A program made the position numbers and the translations under genes. Shown here piece after piece: positions 21,689 to 34,979 of a stretch of DNA of 64,000 nucleotides. Numbering within the stretch: position 1 is the stretch's first letter; every line of letters begins with the position of its first letter. The notes beneath the pieces were generated by a model. The model saw only the letters and a list, made by a program, of their open reading frames with translations, did not search any database and was not told the origin of the DNA. The stretch comes from Hydractinia symbiolongicarpus (Eukaryota > Cnidaria > Hydrozoa > Anthoathecata > Hydractiniidae), in assembly GCF_029227915.1 (NCBI RefSeq), contig NC_079875.1:13451001-13515000 (forward strand), read 5' to 3'.

Positions 21689-22276
21689 TCTATATAATAA
21701 TACGCCAGTTCCGTGTGTCTGTCTGTCACTTTTGCAAAGGGGATTACATTTTTCAAAATTTTCTTTAACAAATTCTATAAAACATCGCCTATAAAATTGT
21801 TCTGTAATTTACCAAACTTTACCGATAAAATAGTATTGACGTCAAAGGAAAGTTAATTAAGATTAGTGAAGCCATTACAATGCACTTAAAACTTTGAGGC
21901 CAAATAACTTGGAAACGAGGTGGTGACGTCAATGTTTTTTCACCGCGTGGGTAACTAGGGACAACCTGGGACCAATTTGGGTAAGTTTTCCAAACCTGGG
22001 TCCCCGAATCCGTTTCGGAATGGACGGTTTGATGACGTCATCAAAAAACCTTTAAACCTTGATATCTCTGCAACCGTTTGTCAAAGATACATGATCATAT
22101 ACATTTTCTTGATCAGCATTTCAAGATCTATACGATGAAGGCAACAGGTATACAAATTTCTAAAAAAATATATTTATTTTGTATTTGCACTGCTGACGTC
22201 AGCAAAAAACTAAAACAACCTATTTTTCCATTGTCCTTCTGCCTAAGTGGATTACTCCACGGGATTTATCGACTAG
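21689..22276 (+). mobile_element. Helitron array, unit 1 (588 bp)
   Basis: It begins A|TCTATATAATAATACGCCAG and ends with GTGGATTACTCCAC, GGGATTTATCGA and CTAG. It carries TGACGTCA palindromes near 21838, 21923, 22031 and 22193. No protein is encoded, so it is a non-autonomous Helitron. Confidence 0.8.
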
Positions 22277-22999
22277 TCTATATAATAATACGCCAGTTCC
22301 GTGTGTCTGTCTGTCACTTTTGCAAAGGGGATTAAGTTCTTTACAATTTTCTTTACCAAATTCTATAAAACATCGCCTATAGAATTGTTCTGTAATTTAC
22401 CAAACTTTAACGTTAAAATAGTATTGACGTCAAAGGAAAGTTAATTAAGATTAGTGAAGCCATTACAGTGCACTTAAAACTTTGAGGCCAAATAACTTGG
22501 AAACGAGATGGTGACGTCAATGATTTTTCACCGCGTAGGTAACTAGGGAGCACCTAGGACCAATTTGGGTAAGTTTCCCAAACCTGGGTCCCCGAATCCG
22601 TTTCGGAATGGACGGGTTGATGACGTCATCAAAAAAACCTTCAAACCCCAATATCTCTGCAACCGTTTATCCACAGTACATGATCCTATACATTTTCTTA
22701 ATCAGCGTTTCAAGATCCATACGATTAAGGCAGCGGGTATACAAATTTCTTAAAAAAATATTTTGTGTTTAGACAGGTCTCTGCTGACATCATCAAAATT
22801 TTTAAACCCCTCTATCTCATTAACCGTTTATCAAAAGCACATAATCATATACATTTATTTGATCAGCGCTTTAAGCTCTACACAATGGAGGCAACGTGAA
22901 AACAAGGTTCTGATTATTTTTTTTTGTCGATGGGTTGCTGACGTCATCAGAATTTTTATTCTGCCTTTAGTGGATTTTTCCACGGGCTTTATCGACTAG
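22277..22999 (+). mobile_element. Helitron array, unit 2 (723 bp)
   Basis: It begins TCTATATAATAATACGCCAG directly after the CTAG of unit 1, with no base between, and ends GTGGATTTTTCCACGGGC..CGACTAG. The middle repeats the unit 1 order (TTGACGTCAAAGG, ACCTGGGTCCCCGAATCCG, GATGACGTCATC) with a longer 3' part. Confidence 0.82.
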
Positions 23000-23573
23000 T
23001 CTATGTAATAATACGCCAGTTCTGTCTGTCTGTGACTTTTACAAAGTGGATAAAATTTCTTTGATAAAGTCTATAAAATATCGCTTATCAATATGTTCCG
23101 TAAATTAGCAATCTTTGACGTTAGAGCAATAATGACGTCAAAGGGAAGTATATTAAGATTAGTGAAGCCATTGCATTGCACTTTTAAATTTAAGGCTAAA
23201 TAACTTGGAAACGGGTGGAAATAACTGACGTCATCTCCTGCGTGGGTAACTAGGGACTACCTGGGACCAATTTGGGTAAGTTTCCCAAACCTGGGTCCCC
23301 GAATCCGTTTCGGAATGGACGGATTGATGACGTCATCAAAAAACCTTTAAACCTTGATATCTCTGGCAACCGTTTGACAAAAGTACATAATCCTATGCAT
23401 TTTCTTCGTCAGCGTTTTAAGATCTATACGATGAAGACAACAGGTATACACATTTAAACAAAAACCCGTCCTTATATCTCTTGAAAAAAAAATTCTAAAT
23501 TTTTAATGGATAGGTTGCTGACGTCATCAAAATTTTTATCCTGCATCAGTGGATTTTTCCACTTATCGACTAG
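23000..23573 (+). mobile_element. Helitron array, unit 3 (574 bp)
   Basis: It begins TCTATGTAATAATACGCCAG at the CTAG of unit 2 and ends GTGGATTTTTCCACTTATCG, ACTAG, then T. It has lost the GGG after the hairpin. Same internal order as units 1 and 2. Confidence 0.82.
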
Positions 23574-23579
23574 TTTCCT

Positions 23580-24470
23580 ATATAATGGTATAGAATTTAT
23601 CAAGAACAAATAAGGTTTAAAAAGTTTTAAATGCCAATACTACCAAGTATCTTGGAAGTTTTCGTTCTTTTTTCTTCTTTATTTTTTCTTTTATTTGAAT
23701 CAGCAATCAACATCTTCAAAATAATTTGTCTTTTGCGTTTGTGTCTTTCAACTAAAAACGAAATCACCGAGTTAAACGTATTACATGTTCAAGTCCAAAT
23801 CTTTTAAAGTATAGAGTTTGCTTACTCAAATAAATTTACTCAACGCTATTTTGAGCAAGAACGGTTTATAAGAGACGGATAAAAAACGAACCCCTCTGTT
23901 ACAAATGAGGTCCCATCTACAAAACTACTAGGTTCTCATGTTTGCTGTTTTTTGAGATCACAAAACAATAATCTAAAAACGATTTTAAAATATTTTTTTA
24001 ATATTGTTCTCTTTTAGAGATATTTTTACTAGCTATTATATTTTTCCCTACAATTTTTAACCTATAGATTGATAGATAGATAGACAGATATATATTTCGC
24101 CTATAATAAAAAGTTGCACCAGCGCTAATTGTTCACAATAAGATGGCAGAAGCAAGTAGAAAGCAGTGAGCCTTATTACTAAGCCCCTAGTTGTTGAGTA
24201 TTACATGCTAATAAATGCTACGGTACATTCATAATACTATTTACAATCTCAAACATAAAATATATATTTATATAAATGAGTCGTCCTAAGTTAATAGTAT
24301 TTCCTACACACCCTCACACATTACAAACACCATTTTTTGTTTTTGTACTAAAAATATTTGCTTAAATTAATATTACAGGTACGAATTGCTAACTTAGACA
24401 CATGTTAAAACGTATTATATATATTTCAATATCCTCAATCAAAAATGAATTCCACAGCTGGAGTCCTCTA
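23580..24470. other. No gene seen
   Basis: AT-rich DNA with a TAGATAGATAGACAGATA stretch near 24070. No coding signal. Confidence 0.5.
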
Positions 24471-24478
24471 TGTCGAAT

Positions 24479-24853
24479 TTAAAAAGAACCAGACTTTAAA
24501 ACAGTTTTTGTAACAGTAAAGTTACTTCTGGCATACCTGGTATTATATCTAGCTACGTTTAAAAGATAAAGAAATGTTTGAATGTTTAATTCAAGTATAT
24601 TCAGAACATCAATCTTGCCAAGCAGTGTTTCACCAGAGGTATATCTGTGTACACCAAAAATTATTCTACATCCATGTTTTTGTTGACTGTATAATTTTTG
24701 CAATTTACTGCTATTGGTACTTGCCCATACAATGTTACAATACGTTTTAAATACGAAATATAAATTACGTAAACAATGGAGGTTTATATATGGTTTAGCT
24801 TTAGGAAGCTTAAAGCTTAGAATTAGCTTAAAAACTTTATAGAAGAGGTGCAA
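24479..24853 (-). pseudogene. LINE reverse transcriptase fragment (C-terminal part)
   Basis: The minus strand reads 'YCNIVWASTNSSKLQKLYSQ', then 'QKHGCRIIFGV' and 'LNILELNIQTFLYLLN'. This matches the region after the RT thumb of L2/CR1-like LINEs; the LINE at 1-4820 has 'YANIAWGSTNITKLKKLHIQ' and 'QKHASRIILRQ' in the same order. The RT core is missing, so it is a truncated fragment of a related but different family. Confidence 0.8.
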
Positions 24854-25109
24854 AACGTAGGGGGTATTCTCTTAAGAAAAAAGGCTAAAAAACATGGTAA
24901 GTTTAAAAGTACCGCTATAGTTTAAAGACATTGTAACATGAAAATGTTACATAAAAAAACTTACCGTGTAAACAGGAAAGATATACAACTGTCTTTCAAT
25001 TTTATAAGTTTTTTAAAAGTTGGACATGTTCAACTTTTGCTAAGTTTTTTCTATTGAAATTAACAGAATGATTAATGAGCTATCGTTTAAACTAAATATT
25101 TGAGCTGTA

Positions 25110-25385
25110 TCAGAAAAGTAATTCACAATACAACATGAAAACCGGTTAGTTTAGTATCTGCTTTCTTTCAACAGTGAAGCTTTGAGGAAATATTTGTGAT
25201 CGTCTTGTCGTTAAATGGTGGCAGGTAGAACAATGGCTGTCTCATGAAGAAAAATGCCTTCATATCCTTGAACTTTATGACAACTTTGTTTCATTTTTTT
25301 AAACGTTTGGTAGTGTAGTTACGTTTGATACGTTTTAGTGGTGAAAGGTTGGATTTATATTAATATATCCAGTGAATGTCAAGAC
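25110..25385 (+). repeat. Segmental duplication, 5' flank of glycosyltransferase copy B
   Basis: This is the counterpart of 11515-11820 with many point differences and small indels. Similarity continues, after a shortened Penelope-derived piece at 25385-25450, into the gene. Confidence 0.85.
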
Positions 25386-25603
25386 AAGCATCGAAATCAT
25401 TTTTAGTTACTTATTAGTTGAGACGATATTACATCGGTTCTCTGGCCATTTTCTCAAAGCACTGGCGCAGCAAGAAAAATTTCAGGTTTCGCCTACACTT
25501 TCTATTTACATTTCAGGTTTGACTTATCGAGTAATTCTAACGAGTAATTGTTCGAGTTACTGGAATATAGAAATATGATTTCATTGTATCTCAATGTTTT
25601 TTT

Positions 25604-25605
25604 AG
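25604..25605 (+). other. Probable 3' splice site before the copy B start codon
   Basis: TTTTTTTAG stands before GTTGTACGATCGTTG, 18 bases before ATG 25623, and matches the site before copy A. It has a better pyrimidine tract than A. Confidence 0.5.
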
Positions 25606-25622
25606 GTTGTACGATCGTTGAT

Positions 25623-27199
25623 ATGGGTCACTGTTTCAAATCGCCACATCTAAAGGAGTCATTTGGGCGTAAACGATTTGCTCTTGTTATTGTTTCGATT
25701 CAACTCGTGCTGATATGTTATTACGTGAGATATTTTTCCGACTGGAGGCAGCATATGATATCATTTAGAACGCCCTTAATGCTTTTTATCAACTATACCG
25801 AGGTGGTACAGAACGATATTTACAGAGAGAAACTGGAACAAAACTCTTCGCCAAAGTTAATAGAAATCCCTTATATAAGAAATAATTCTTATTTAGCAAA
25901 TTTTCATATCAAACCGAATGGAAATAAGAAGAATGTCACTTTATTAGTTATTGCATCAACTGGACCAAGAAGATACGACAGAAGAGCCACTATACGTAAA
26001 ACATGGTGGCAACAATGCAAACCTACAGGAAAGGTAAGGATAACACATTTTCGTATCAGGCTTTTAGCAGGCAAAGTCGCTTTAAGTAGGGAAGAATGGG
26101 GATGTTTTTACCCAAAGGTGCTGCCAGGGTTGGCTCTGCAGAAATTTCTACCACACAAACCGGTTAGAGGTCATTAGATGGCACCAAATGAACTCACAAT
26201 ACTATATTTAAAGTGCGCTGGAGTGGAGACTCGAACATGAAACCTTATGATTACATGCTGAACGCGCGATAATTATACCATCTCCGGTAATAAAAGTATT
26301 TCAAAAAGTTGATTATTTAATTGTTACGTTAATTGAACAGCTGCGTTTGCTTCGAATAAATTGTAAAGGACGGTTCCGGTATACGTATAAGTATGTTTTC
26401 TTGCCTTTAGGTGGTACCGGAATGTATATTTATGACAGATAAACTTGCTGAAAATCAAGAATTCTATAATATTATCAAAAACGAATCTCGTACATACCAT
26501 GACATGCATTTTCAAAACTTGTCTGGTGGTGTAGAGTTTGGTAAAAGGTTTTTGTATCATATGGTGTACGCAGTAACGAATTATAATTTCGATTATTTTT
26601 TAAGAATGGACGACGATTACTTTTTCTGCATGGAAAAGTTTCTTCACGAAATTCCAGTCCCAATGGAAAAATATTTTCACTGGGGGTGGGTACATAATGT
26701 TCCTGGTATAACACGTCCAGAAGAAAGCATGATTTTATTTTCAAGGGATGTTATAGAATTATTTTTATCACAAGACCCTAACAAAATGTTATGTCATCCA
26801 TTGGCAGATCAGATGGTAGCTGCATGGTCAAACTATATCAACATGACGTATTTGTTTAGGCATGATTCCAGATTACATCATGATCCCCCGGTGCGTGATT
26901 TGCCAAACATTAAGAATAGTAAAAATGTTTGCGATAGATTCATTGGTGTTCATGGTGCTTATCCCAATGAAATGAAAACTTTGTGGAATAACAGAGGCAA
27001 ACAGAGTATTTATACTACCTTGAAACACAATTCTCATATTGTGACTATCCAAAGACCATTCAGATGGCAACTGTTCGATCATACTTGGCAGTATGAACCA
27101 AAACCATGTGTTTCAAATCCTTCTTGGAATACTTCAAAGCTGTTTGTAACGAAGGGGTCCTATTCAGGTCGGCAAGGTGAGGACAAAGAACATCATTGA
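25623..27199 (+). CDS. GT31-family beta-1,3-glycosyltransferase, copy B (2 exons)
   Basis: Exons 25623-26033 and 26411-27199 join in phase 0 with the same donor and acceptor sequences as copy A, giving 399 residues. An in-frame upstream ATG at 25575 lies before the probable acceptor and is not chosen. The layout is cytosolic tail, hydrophobic anchor (about residues 18-35), stem, then the catalytic domain with 'STGPRRYDRRATIRKTWW', 'RMDDDYFF' and 'HWGWVHNVPG'. Exon 2 differs from A at about a dozen residues, clustered near 'DPPVRDLPNIKNSKNVCDRF'. Both frames are fully open, so both copies appear functional. The intron is shorter (377 bp) and carries the tRNA-derived piece. Confidence 0.87.
26218..26287 (-). 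other. tRNA-derived sequence in the copy B intron
   Basis: Counterpart of 14416-14486, differing at one or two bases. It has A-box-like and GTTCGAGTC B-box elements on the minus strand and poor stem pairing. Confidence 0.5.
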
Positions 27200-27496
27200 A
27201 AAAAGCTTCTACCTTACTATGTTAACACACAAATGGACGTTAGAATTATTAAAAGCTAAGTGATCATATTCTTCTTCTTCATAGATAACAATTGCAAAAC
27301 TAAAATATTCAATCTGAAATATAAACATAAAAATCAAAAGTTGATAAAAGTGTTATAAAAAGAAATAGGGTTAAAATTTTGGTCAAGAAAAAATGTTGTT
27401 CTATGATAACTTCAGTATCTTTAATTTATTTTTATATAGTATGTAGAGCTGTATATATGATTGACTTATTGATCACTTGTGTATTTTATTATCCAA

Positions 27497-28132
27497 CTAG
27501 TAATTTAAACCCGTAGAAGAATCCACTTAAATTAGCGTGCTTCTTCTCACAAAAAGGTTTGTTGATACTTTCCTTAAGAAGGCTGAAAAAATGTTTTGAA
27601 TGAAATCCCATGGAGGAATCCACTCCAAAACCCTTTAAAATGTATTGTATGTTTTTCTTATCACAAAATGATTTGTTGCCAATTTTATTTAAAAGACAAA
27701 AACAAAGCTTTCGAACGAAATGGACAACAATAATAACAACGTTCATTACCTGTGACTTTACCCGTGCAATAATCTATAACAAAGCACCGTCACGGTAAAC
27801 TTAAATTAGCAAGCAATAAACTTACCAACTAATGAAATCATTTTATTTTATCGCATGATTTGCTCTAGCCAATTAAAATCGTGAACACAACGGCATTTAT
27901 ACTATTCTGGCGCACATGCGTATAACTTGCGAAGTCGGGTTACATTGTAGTGGAAAACATGAAAAGAAACTTTGTTTCCGAATTACCGCAGAACGTCGGA
28001 AACAGCGTATATAAAATACGCAATATTTTTCTAGGGAATGTATTATAGACGCTTTTAAAAGAAATTGCAAAAAATATAATCCACTTTGCTTGTCACAGAA
28101 AAACGGACACACTCTCCGTATTATTATATACA
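27497..28132 (-). mobile_element. Helitron downstream of copy B, minus strand
   Basis: The minus strand starts near 28132 with TATATAATAATACGG (first base pair TG instead of TC). It runs through GTGTGTCCG and ends at GTGGATTCTTCTACGGG and CTAG, then T, at 27497. It is orthologous to 15712-16749 and lacks the extra block. An 82-codon plus frame at 28086-28334 overlapping its end is broken in copy A and is not a gene. Confidence 0.65.
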
Positions 28133-28439
28133 ATCGAATTGTACTAGAAAGAGAATTAAAAATTTAAATAACTTTTCACTAAATTTTACATCGACAGAAA
28201 CAAATTTAGGTGACATTGCTCTTAATATATGTATCGTGTTATTGTCTTTGGTGTTAATTCCAGTGTGTGTGTTAAATGACATTTGTTTTTGGAAGAAATT
28301 TAAAATGCAAAAAAAACGAAGAAAGGGGTGTTAAAAATTTCCACGTTTCTTCATTGGAACCAGGTTTATGTAAGAATGTCAAGGTTGAAATTTCCTTAAA
28401 AGCATAGAACATTCCCGGCCTGAATTTCTTGAAAGATTA

Positions 28440-28640
28440 TCTCTTTAAATAATAACCATTGTCTGTCTGTCTGTGTGTCCGCGAAAGCTGCGTCACGTTA
28501 CGGAAACACGAAATTTTCTCAATTGTGCACCAATACCAAATGCGATATATATTAACCGACTTTGTTTCGACTGCTCGCATGTAGTATACCAATCACGACG
28601 CTCTATTCTTTAAAACAATCCAAGATTTTCAATTAAAAAA
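28440..28640 (+). mobile_element. Helitron-like 5' end, 3' end unclear
   Basis: A|TCTCTTTAAATAATAACCAT followed by TGTCTGTCTGTCTGTG and ACGGAAACACGAAAT matches the short Helitron family seen at 16957 and 29863. I could not place a 3' hairpin and CTAG. Confidence 0.4.
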
Positions 28641-28756
28641 AAATCTAAGATTTTTGCGGCTGGACGAACGCCATTTTAATTTTGAAAGTGGTGATGTGTG
28701 GTCAGGTTTGCAGGCTTTTTATCTTCTGAAAGGTTTATATGTTGTTACGTTTTCTA

Positions 28757-28876
28757 GCCACGTACAACCTCGTCCCCAGGACTATTTGCTTTTCAACGGC
28801 GCTGCGCTTTCTGATAGTTCTAGCGAAATTTATGACGCCACAGTAAAAGGGGCTGGGAACGAGCTTGAGCCACGTA
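28757..28876. mobile_element. MITE-like inverted repeat (~120 bp)
   Basis: CACGTACAACCTCGTCCCCA at the left is answered at the right by TGGGAACGAGCTTGAGCCAC, giving arms of about 22 bp with several mismatches. Similar 'ctcgttcccag' termini occur in short DNA transposons of cnidarians. The 86-codon frame across it (28654-28914) is a by-product. Confidence 0.45.
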
Positions 28877-29209
28877 CAGATCTTAAACGCATCAGTTTTA
28901 GAATTTTTGGTTAGGAACATAGATTTTGCCAGCTAGCTACCTAGAGCCTTACTTAATACTATTCTGTATGGTACAAGAGCTTTTTATCCTAGCCAAAATT
29001 TATTTTTATGTTGAGGCTTTGGCTATTTAGCTAGCTCCTAGTGAAAGTATAAAATGCAGTTTGGTTACAACAATGTTCTTAAGCAATAATTCCTATGCTA
29101 AATGCAGTTAGCTAGGTAGCTACATTTTTTAATAATTTCCTGAAAACTTTTTCTGAAAATGAAATGGCTGAGCGATTGTTTTAGCTGGAGGGGTAACGAC
29201 AGGCTGTTT

Positions 29210-29660
29210 CCAGTGTTTTTACTTAAACCGAAGCTGCAATAAAGTTTTTCTACAAAAGGGTATTACGCCTATACGCCTGTTCAACTCTGTTTAACCATGG
29301 AGATATAATATAAGAAATATATTATATCTCTATGGTGTAACTGTACTAAGCGCTTAGCGCAGTTAACAACAGACTGTTTTTTTTATAAAAAAAATGTTAC
29401 GCCTATGCGCCTGTAATGAGGGGTCAGCCCACAGTGACAATTAATTTTTAAACTTTCTCTGTGATCACGGCTGTACTGATGTAACACCTTTTTACTGTAC
29501 TAAGCACGCAGCCTTGTGTTAGCAATGGACTGTTTCTTGTGTTGTTATTTAAACAGTGTGTGAGAAGTTTTAGTTTTAAAAGGGTATTATCCCTATACGC
29601 CTGCACAACACCGATTAACTGTATTAAGCGCTCAGCCTGGTGTCACGAATAATTTTTTGC
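29210..29660 (+). repeat. Degenerate tandem repeat, about three units
   Basis: Blocks of the form 'GTATTACGCCTATACGCCTG' (29262, 29392, 29583) alternate with 'CTGTACTAAGCGC' (29341, 29494, 29618) and 'GACTGTTT' (29372, 29528). Units are 130-190 bp and diverged. Confidence 0.6.
29294..29336. repeat. Palindrome, 19-bp arms
   Basis: ACCATGGAGATATAATATA pairs with TATATTATATCTCTATGGT around a five-base loop, with one mismatch. It sits in the first unit of the degenerate tandem repeat and may be a tiny palindromic insertion. Confidence 0.75.
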
Positions 29661-29862
29661 TATGATGGAGTAACAGTGGTTTGTAAACTCTTATTTCAGC
29701 TATCGTTGCGGAAAAGTTATTTTTTTTAACTATCTTAAAATCGCAACTCTATAATGGTGTATGCCTTCACTTGATTTACGACATACCAAATACCTGTACA
29801 ATGCACTCCACCTGATCGTATTGTGGCTCAACCGGGCGGCTTGACGCCGGGTTTCCCGGCTA

Positions 29863-29993
29863 TCTCTTTAATAATAGCCGTATTTTGAAGTTTCAAAAAT
29901 GCGCACTAATATTTTTTTGTCCACTTTGTTGCGACAGGAAAACTCAAAGGACGGGCGAGCCTGTGGATATTTCCATCGGCTGCCGATAACGAG
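29863..29993 (+). mobile_element. 131-bp mini-Helitron (decayed 3' end)
   Basis: A|TCTCTTTAATAATAGCCG at the start. GGACGGGCGAGCCTGTGGAT and ATTTCCATCGGCTGCCGATA lead to ACGAG|T, where CTAG|T would be expected. It is the same family and size as 16957-17086. Confidence 0.65.
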
Positions 29994-29999
29994 TCCAGA

Positions 30000-31555
<1,556 letters not shown>

Positions 31556-31689
31556 ACTTTATACAAATGTGTATATATACCTTAACTTTTGATTTATACA
31601 AATAAAACACTCTCTCTAACAACAAATAAAAATAAACAATAGCTCAATAAAATTAACTAGTTTGAAAAAATCTGACTGCTCGACTCTTT

Positions 31690-31772
31690 TGTTCGTTAAA
31701 AAACCATAGTGCTATTATAGACCATAGTTCGTTAAAAAACCATAGTTCGTTAAAAAACCATAGTGCTATTAC
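31690..31772 (+). repeat. Short tandem repeat of GTTCGTTAAAAAACCATA
   Basis: Three copies of GTTCGTTAAAAAACCATA, two of them followed by GTGCTATTA. Confidence 0.85.
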
Positions 31773-32013
31773 ACTTTTCAGCAACAAAATTTGTTAGTGC
31801 AGTGTATTATTGATGTTGCTCCACTTTTGTCGGCAAAAAAAAATGTTTGATTGGAACTTTAAAAAATTCAAACTGTCAATGGAACTGGAGTTTCTTATCA
31901 GGGTTGTTTTCTGCATGTTTAAGACAGCTTTATTAAGTCCTCTGCAGTTCCAAGGAGGCTTTTTTTCTATCGCTTCCTATATCTATCCTAACATTATTCG
32001 GTTGTACGTTTAG

Positions 32014-34979
32014 CTACTGGCTATGGCGTGGCTTTTTATGTTCCTTGTCCTCACCTTGTCGACCTGAATAGGAGCCTTTCGTTACAAACAACTTTGAAGT
32101 ATTCCAAGAAGGGTTTGAAACACATGGTTTTGGTTCATACTGCCAAATATGATCGAACAGTTGCCACCTAAATGGTCTTTGAATAGCAACAATATGAGAA
32201 TTGTATTTCACGGTCGTATAAATACTCTGTTTGCCTCTGTTATTCCACAACGTTTTCATTTCATTGGGATAAGCACCATGAACACCAATGAATCTACCGC
32301 AAATATTCCTACTATTCTTAATATGTGGTAAATCACGTACCGGGGGATGATGATGTAACCTGGAATCATGCCTAAATAAATACGTCATGTTTATATGGTT
32401 TGACCATGCAGCTATCATCTGATCTGCCAATGGATGACACAACATTTTGTTAGGGTCTTGTGATAAAAATAATTCTATAACATCCCTTGAAAATAAAATC
32501 ATGCTTTCTTCTGGACGTGTTATACCAGGAACATTATGTACCCACCCCCAGTGAAAATATTTCTCCATTGGGACTGGAATTTCATGAAGAAACCTTTCCA
32601 TACAAAAGTAGTAATCGTCGTCCATTCTTAAGTAATAATCGAAGTTATAATTCGTTACTGCGTACACCATATGATATAAAAATCTTTTACCAAACTCTAC
32701 ACCACCAGATAAGTTTTGAAAATGCATATCATGGTATGTGTCGGATTCATTTTTAACAATGTCATAAAACTCCTGACCTTTAACACGCTCATCTGTTATG
32801 AAGATACATTCTGGTATTACCTAAGAAAAATAATATTAGACTGTATCAGAAAATATCTAATCATGCGAAATGTGCTTAAAGTTGGTGAAAACAGATAAAC
32901 TTTATTTTGCTTGAATAAAAAAGAAATCCTAAAATTTTCGCAACAGCATCTAAAGCATCAAACAAAATACTTCTGGAGCAAGACTTTTATTCATTTCAAG
33001 AAATTTCGTGAATGCTATTTAATGTTTTATACCCTTCAGTTTTATTACAGTAAAGTAGATTTCTCAACAGGTTGTACAACTCGTCTACACATAACATTTC
33101 CCAGAATGATCAATGCTTTGGTAAAAAATTTTATGCTGATAACTTATAAGCTCCAGTTTTATATCATCGAGTAAAGCAAAAAGATTTCTTATGATTTCTC
33201 CATTACCAAGTAAATGGCTTTGAGCCTTCATAAGTAATATGCCCACAGCCATCAATTACTTCTGTAAAAGTTGCACCATTCTAATCTACTTAGAAATGAA
33301 TATGTAATATTGTAGATGACAATGCTAGAAGGATCAGGTTTAGTATAAACTTAGTCAAAAACTGATGGAAAAGTTCACTCAATGCAAGAAGGCATACCGT
33401 TAAAAAAATACAATTTTCATGATGTCAGCAATAACCCTATTCTCAACAAATTTCTTATATTTTCAACCCCTATGGGAATATCAAACAGTAATGAAGATAA
33501 TGTGCAGAATGATTTTTTATTTTGCAAGAAGAAGACATTGGGGTAATATTATGTTCTGTTATGAAGAACTTAAACCAATAATAGAGTTCGTTGACAGATC
33601 TTCGAAAAAGTGCAAGAATGAAAGGTATGAGTCGTACAAGTATGTTAAACCATAATGTAAATCTGTCTGGAGAGTTTGCAGCAGCGTTTTATTATAGGCG
33701 TGATGTCCTTTTCAACAAATAACATAATAAATTTAAAAATCAAGCCTTTACTTTCGTTAAATCTAAGAGGCTGATTATGTCAAATTGCAGTCACAGTCAG
33801 ACTGGTTTCCTTGGTGCTTTCAATTGGTATACAAAGTGAATTTCCTACAAACCTTCAACAGTAGAAATCTTAATTAAACAAAACTTATAAGCTCAACAAA
33901 ATCAGTATCAGTTCCATCTATGTAAACTGGTTTCTAACAAGTAAAAATGTATCTACAAAACAATTTACTATGTAAATTTTAAACACAAGTATAGTTCATG
34001 CTTTGAATTTAGAATGGCGGTAATATAATTGCCTAAGTGGATTTTGCCAATTTGTAACAGCAAAATATAAATTTAAATACTGGTTGAGTAACTTGTGAAT
34101 AAATTTCACATAATTAAAAAACATATTTTTTAAGAAACAAAATTTTGATGAGATCAGCAATCACCTTGTCCTTTTATACAAACAATGATTTTGTGCTTTA
34201 ACCTTTAAGGAAATAGGGTTTAAGGATTTTTGATGGCGTCATTTACCTGCAAATTGTAAAAGGAGTTGTTTTAGCCTTAGTGGACTGGTCCACTTTTGGT
34301 CTCAAGTGGCTTTAAAGTTAGTGCAATGCGATGGCTACACTAATTTTAATTAACTTAATAATGTGAGATTATTTTATTAACTTTAAAAAAAGAGCCTATT
34401 TGTCAGCTAATAAATAGGACATAATAATTAAATAATTCTTTTAGTAGTGCTTAGTAGTTTAGTAGTGTATTATCACGATAGAAATCAATCAACAATAAAA
34501 ATATTTCTTTTCACCTTCTTTCTAAAATTTAACTCCAAAAATCTTTCAAAATGTGTAAATATTTTGCAAATTTAATAATAATGTAACATAATTTGTAAAA
34601 CTTTTCTTACCTTTCCTGTAGGTTTGCATTGCTGCCACCATGTTTTACGTATAGTTGCTCTTCTATCGTATCTCCTTGGTCCAGTTGATACAATAACCAA
34701 TAAAGTTACATTTTTCTTTTTTCCCTTTGGTTTAATATTGAAATTAGCTAAGTACGGATTACTTTTTATATAAGGAACTTCTTCTTCAATTTCTTTTATG
34801 TTTCTTTCTGTGCTTTTGTATTTGACAAACAGCAGTAATGGTGCACCTATTGATTTAATATGCTGTCCCCATGTTGATAAATATTTGCAGTAATAAATGA
34901 ACAAAACAATTTGAACTGCAAGTATAACAGCTGTCCCTTTTTTACATGTGATAGCTTTTTTAGAATTTTCAAGCGTCAT
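32014..34979 (-). CDS. GT31-family beta-1,3-glycosyltransferase, copy C (2 exons, inverted)
   Basis: Exons 34979-34611 and 32820-32014 join in phase 0 (AAG|GTAAG donor, TTTTTCTTAG| acceptor) to give 391 residues. The N-terminus is diverged from A and B ('MTLENSKKAITCKKG') but keeps the hydrophobic anchor at about residues 15-30, a stem, and 'STGPRRYDRRATIRKTWW'. Exon 2 has 'RMDDDYYF' as metal/sugar site, 'HWGWVHNVPG' and a longer tail ending after a 'KEHKKPRHSQ' stretch. It shares some residues with A only ('HHHPPVRDLPHIKNSRNICG') and others with B only ('VPGIT', 'GSYSGRQGED'), so it approximates the ancestor. The intron is 1790 bp, unrelated in length to A and B. The frame is intact. Opposite orientation means it did not arise by the same tandem event as A and B. 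Confidence 0.88.
32821..34610 (-). other. Intron of copy C with Helitron-like scraps
   Basis: AT-rich. Near 34260-34300 TTTTAGCCTTAGTGGACTGG and TCCAC resemble the 3' stem-loop of the Helitrons at 21689-23573, and 34020-34050 has CTAAGTGGATTTTGCCA. The tRNA-derived piece of the A and B introns is absent. A 78-codon plus frame (33419-33655) is taken as chance. Confidence 0.55.

Noticed and set aside
22078-23457. Several 60-85-codon plus frames
   Set aside because: They lie inside the Helitron units and are not conserved between units.
28086-28334. 82-codon plus frame with a hydrophobic segment after copy B
   Set aside because: The corresponding sequence after copy A is broken, and the frame overlaps the end of a Helitron.
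28654-28914. 86-codon plus frame
   Set aside because: It runs through the MITE-like inverted repeat and has no domain or start context.
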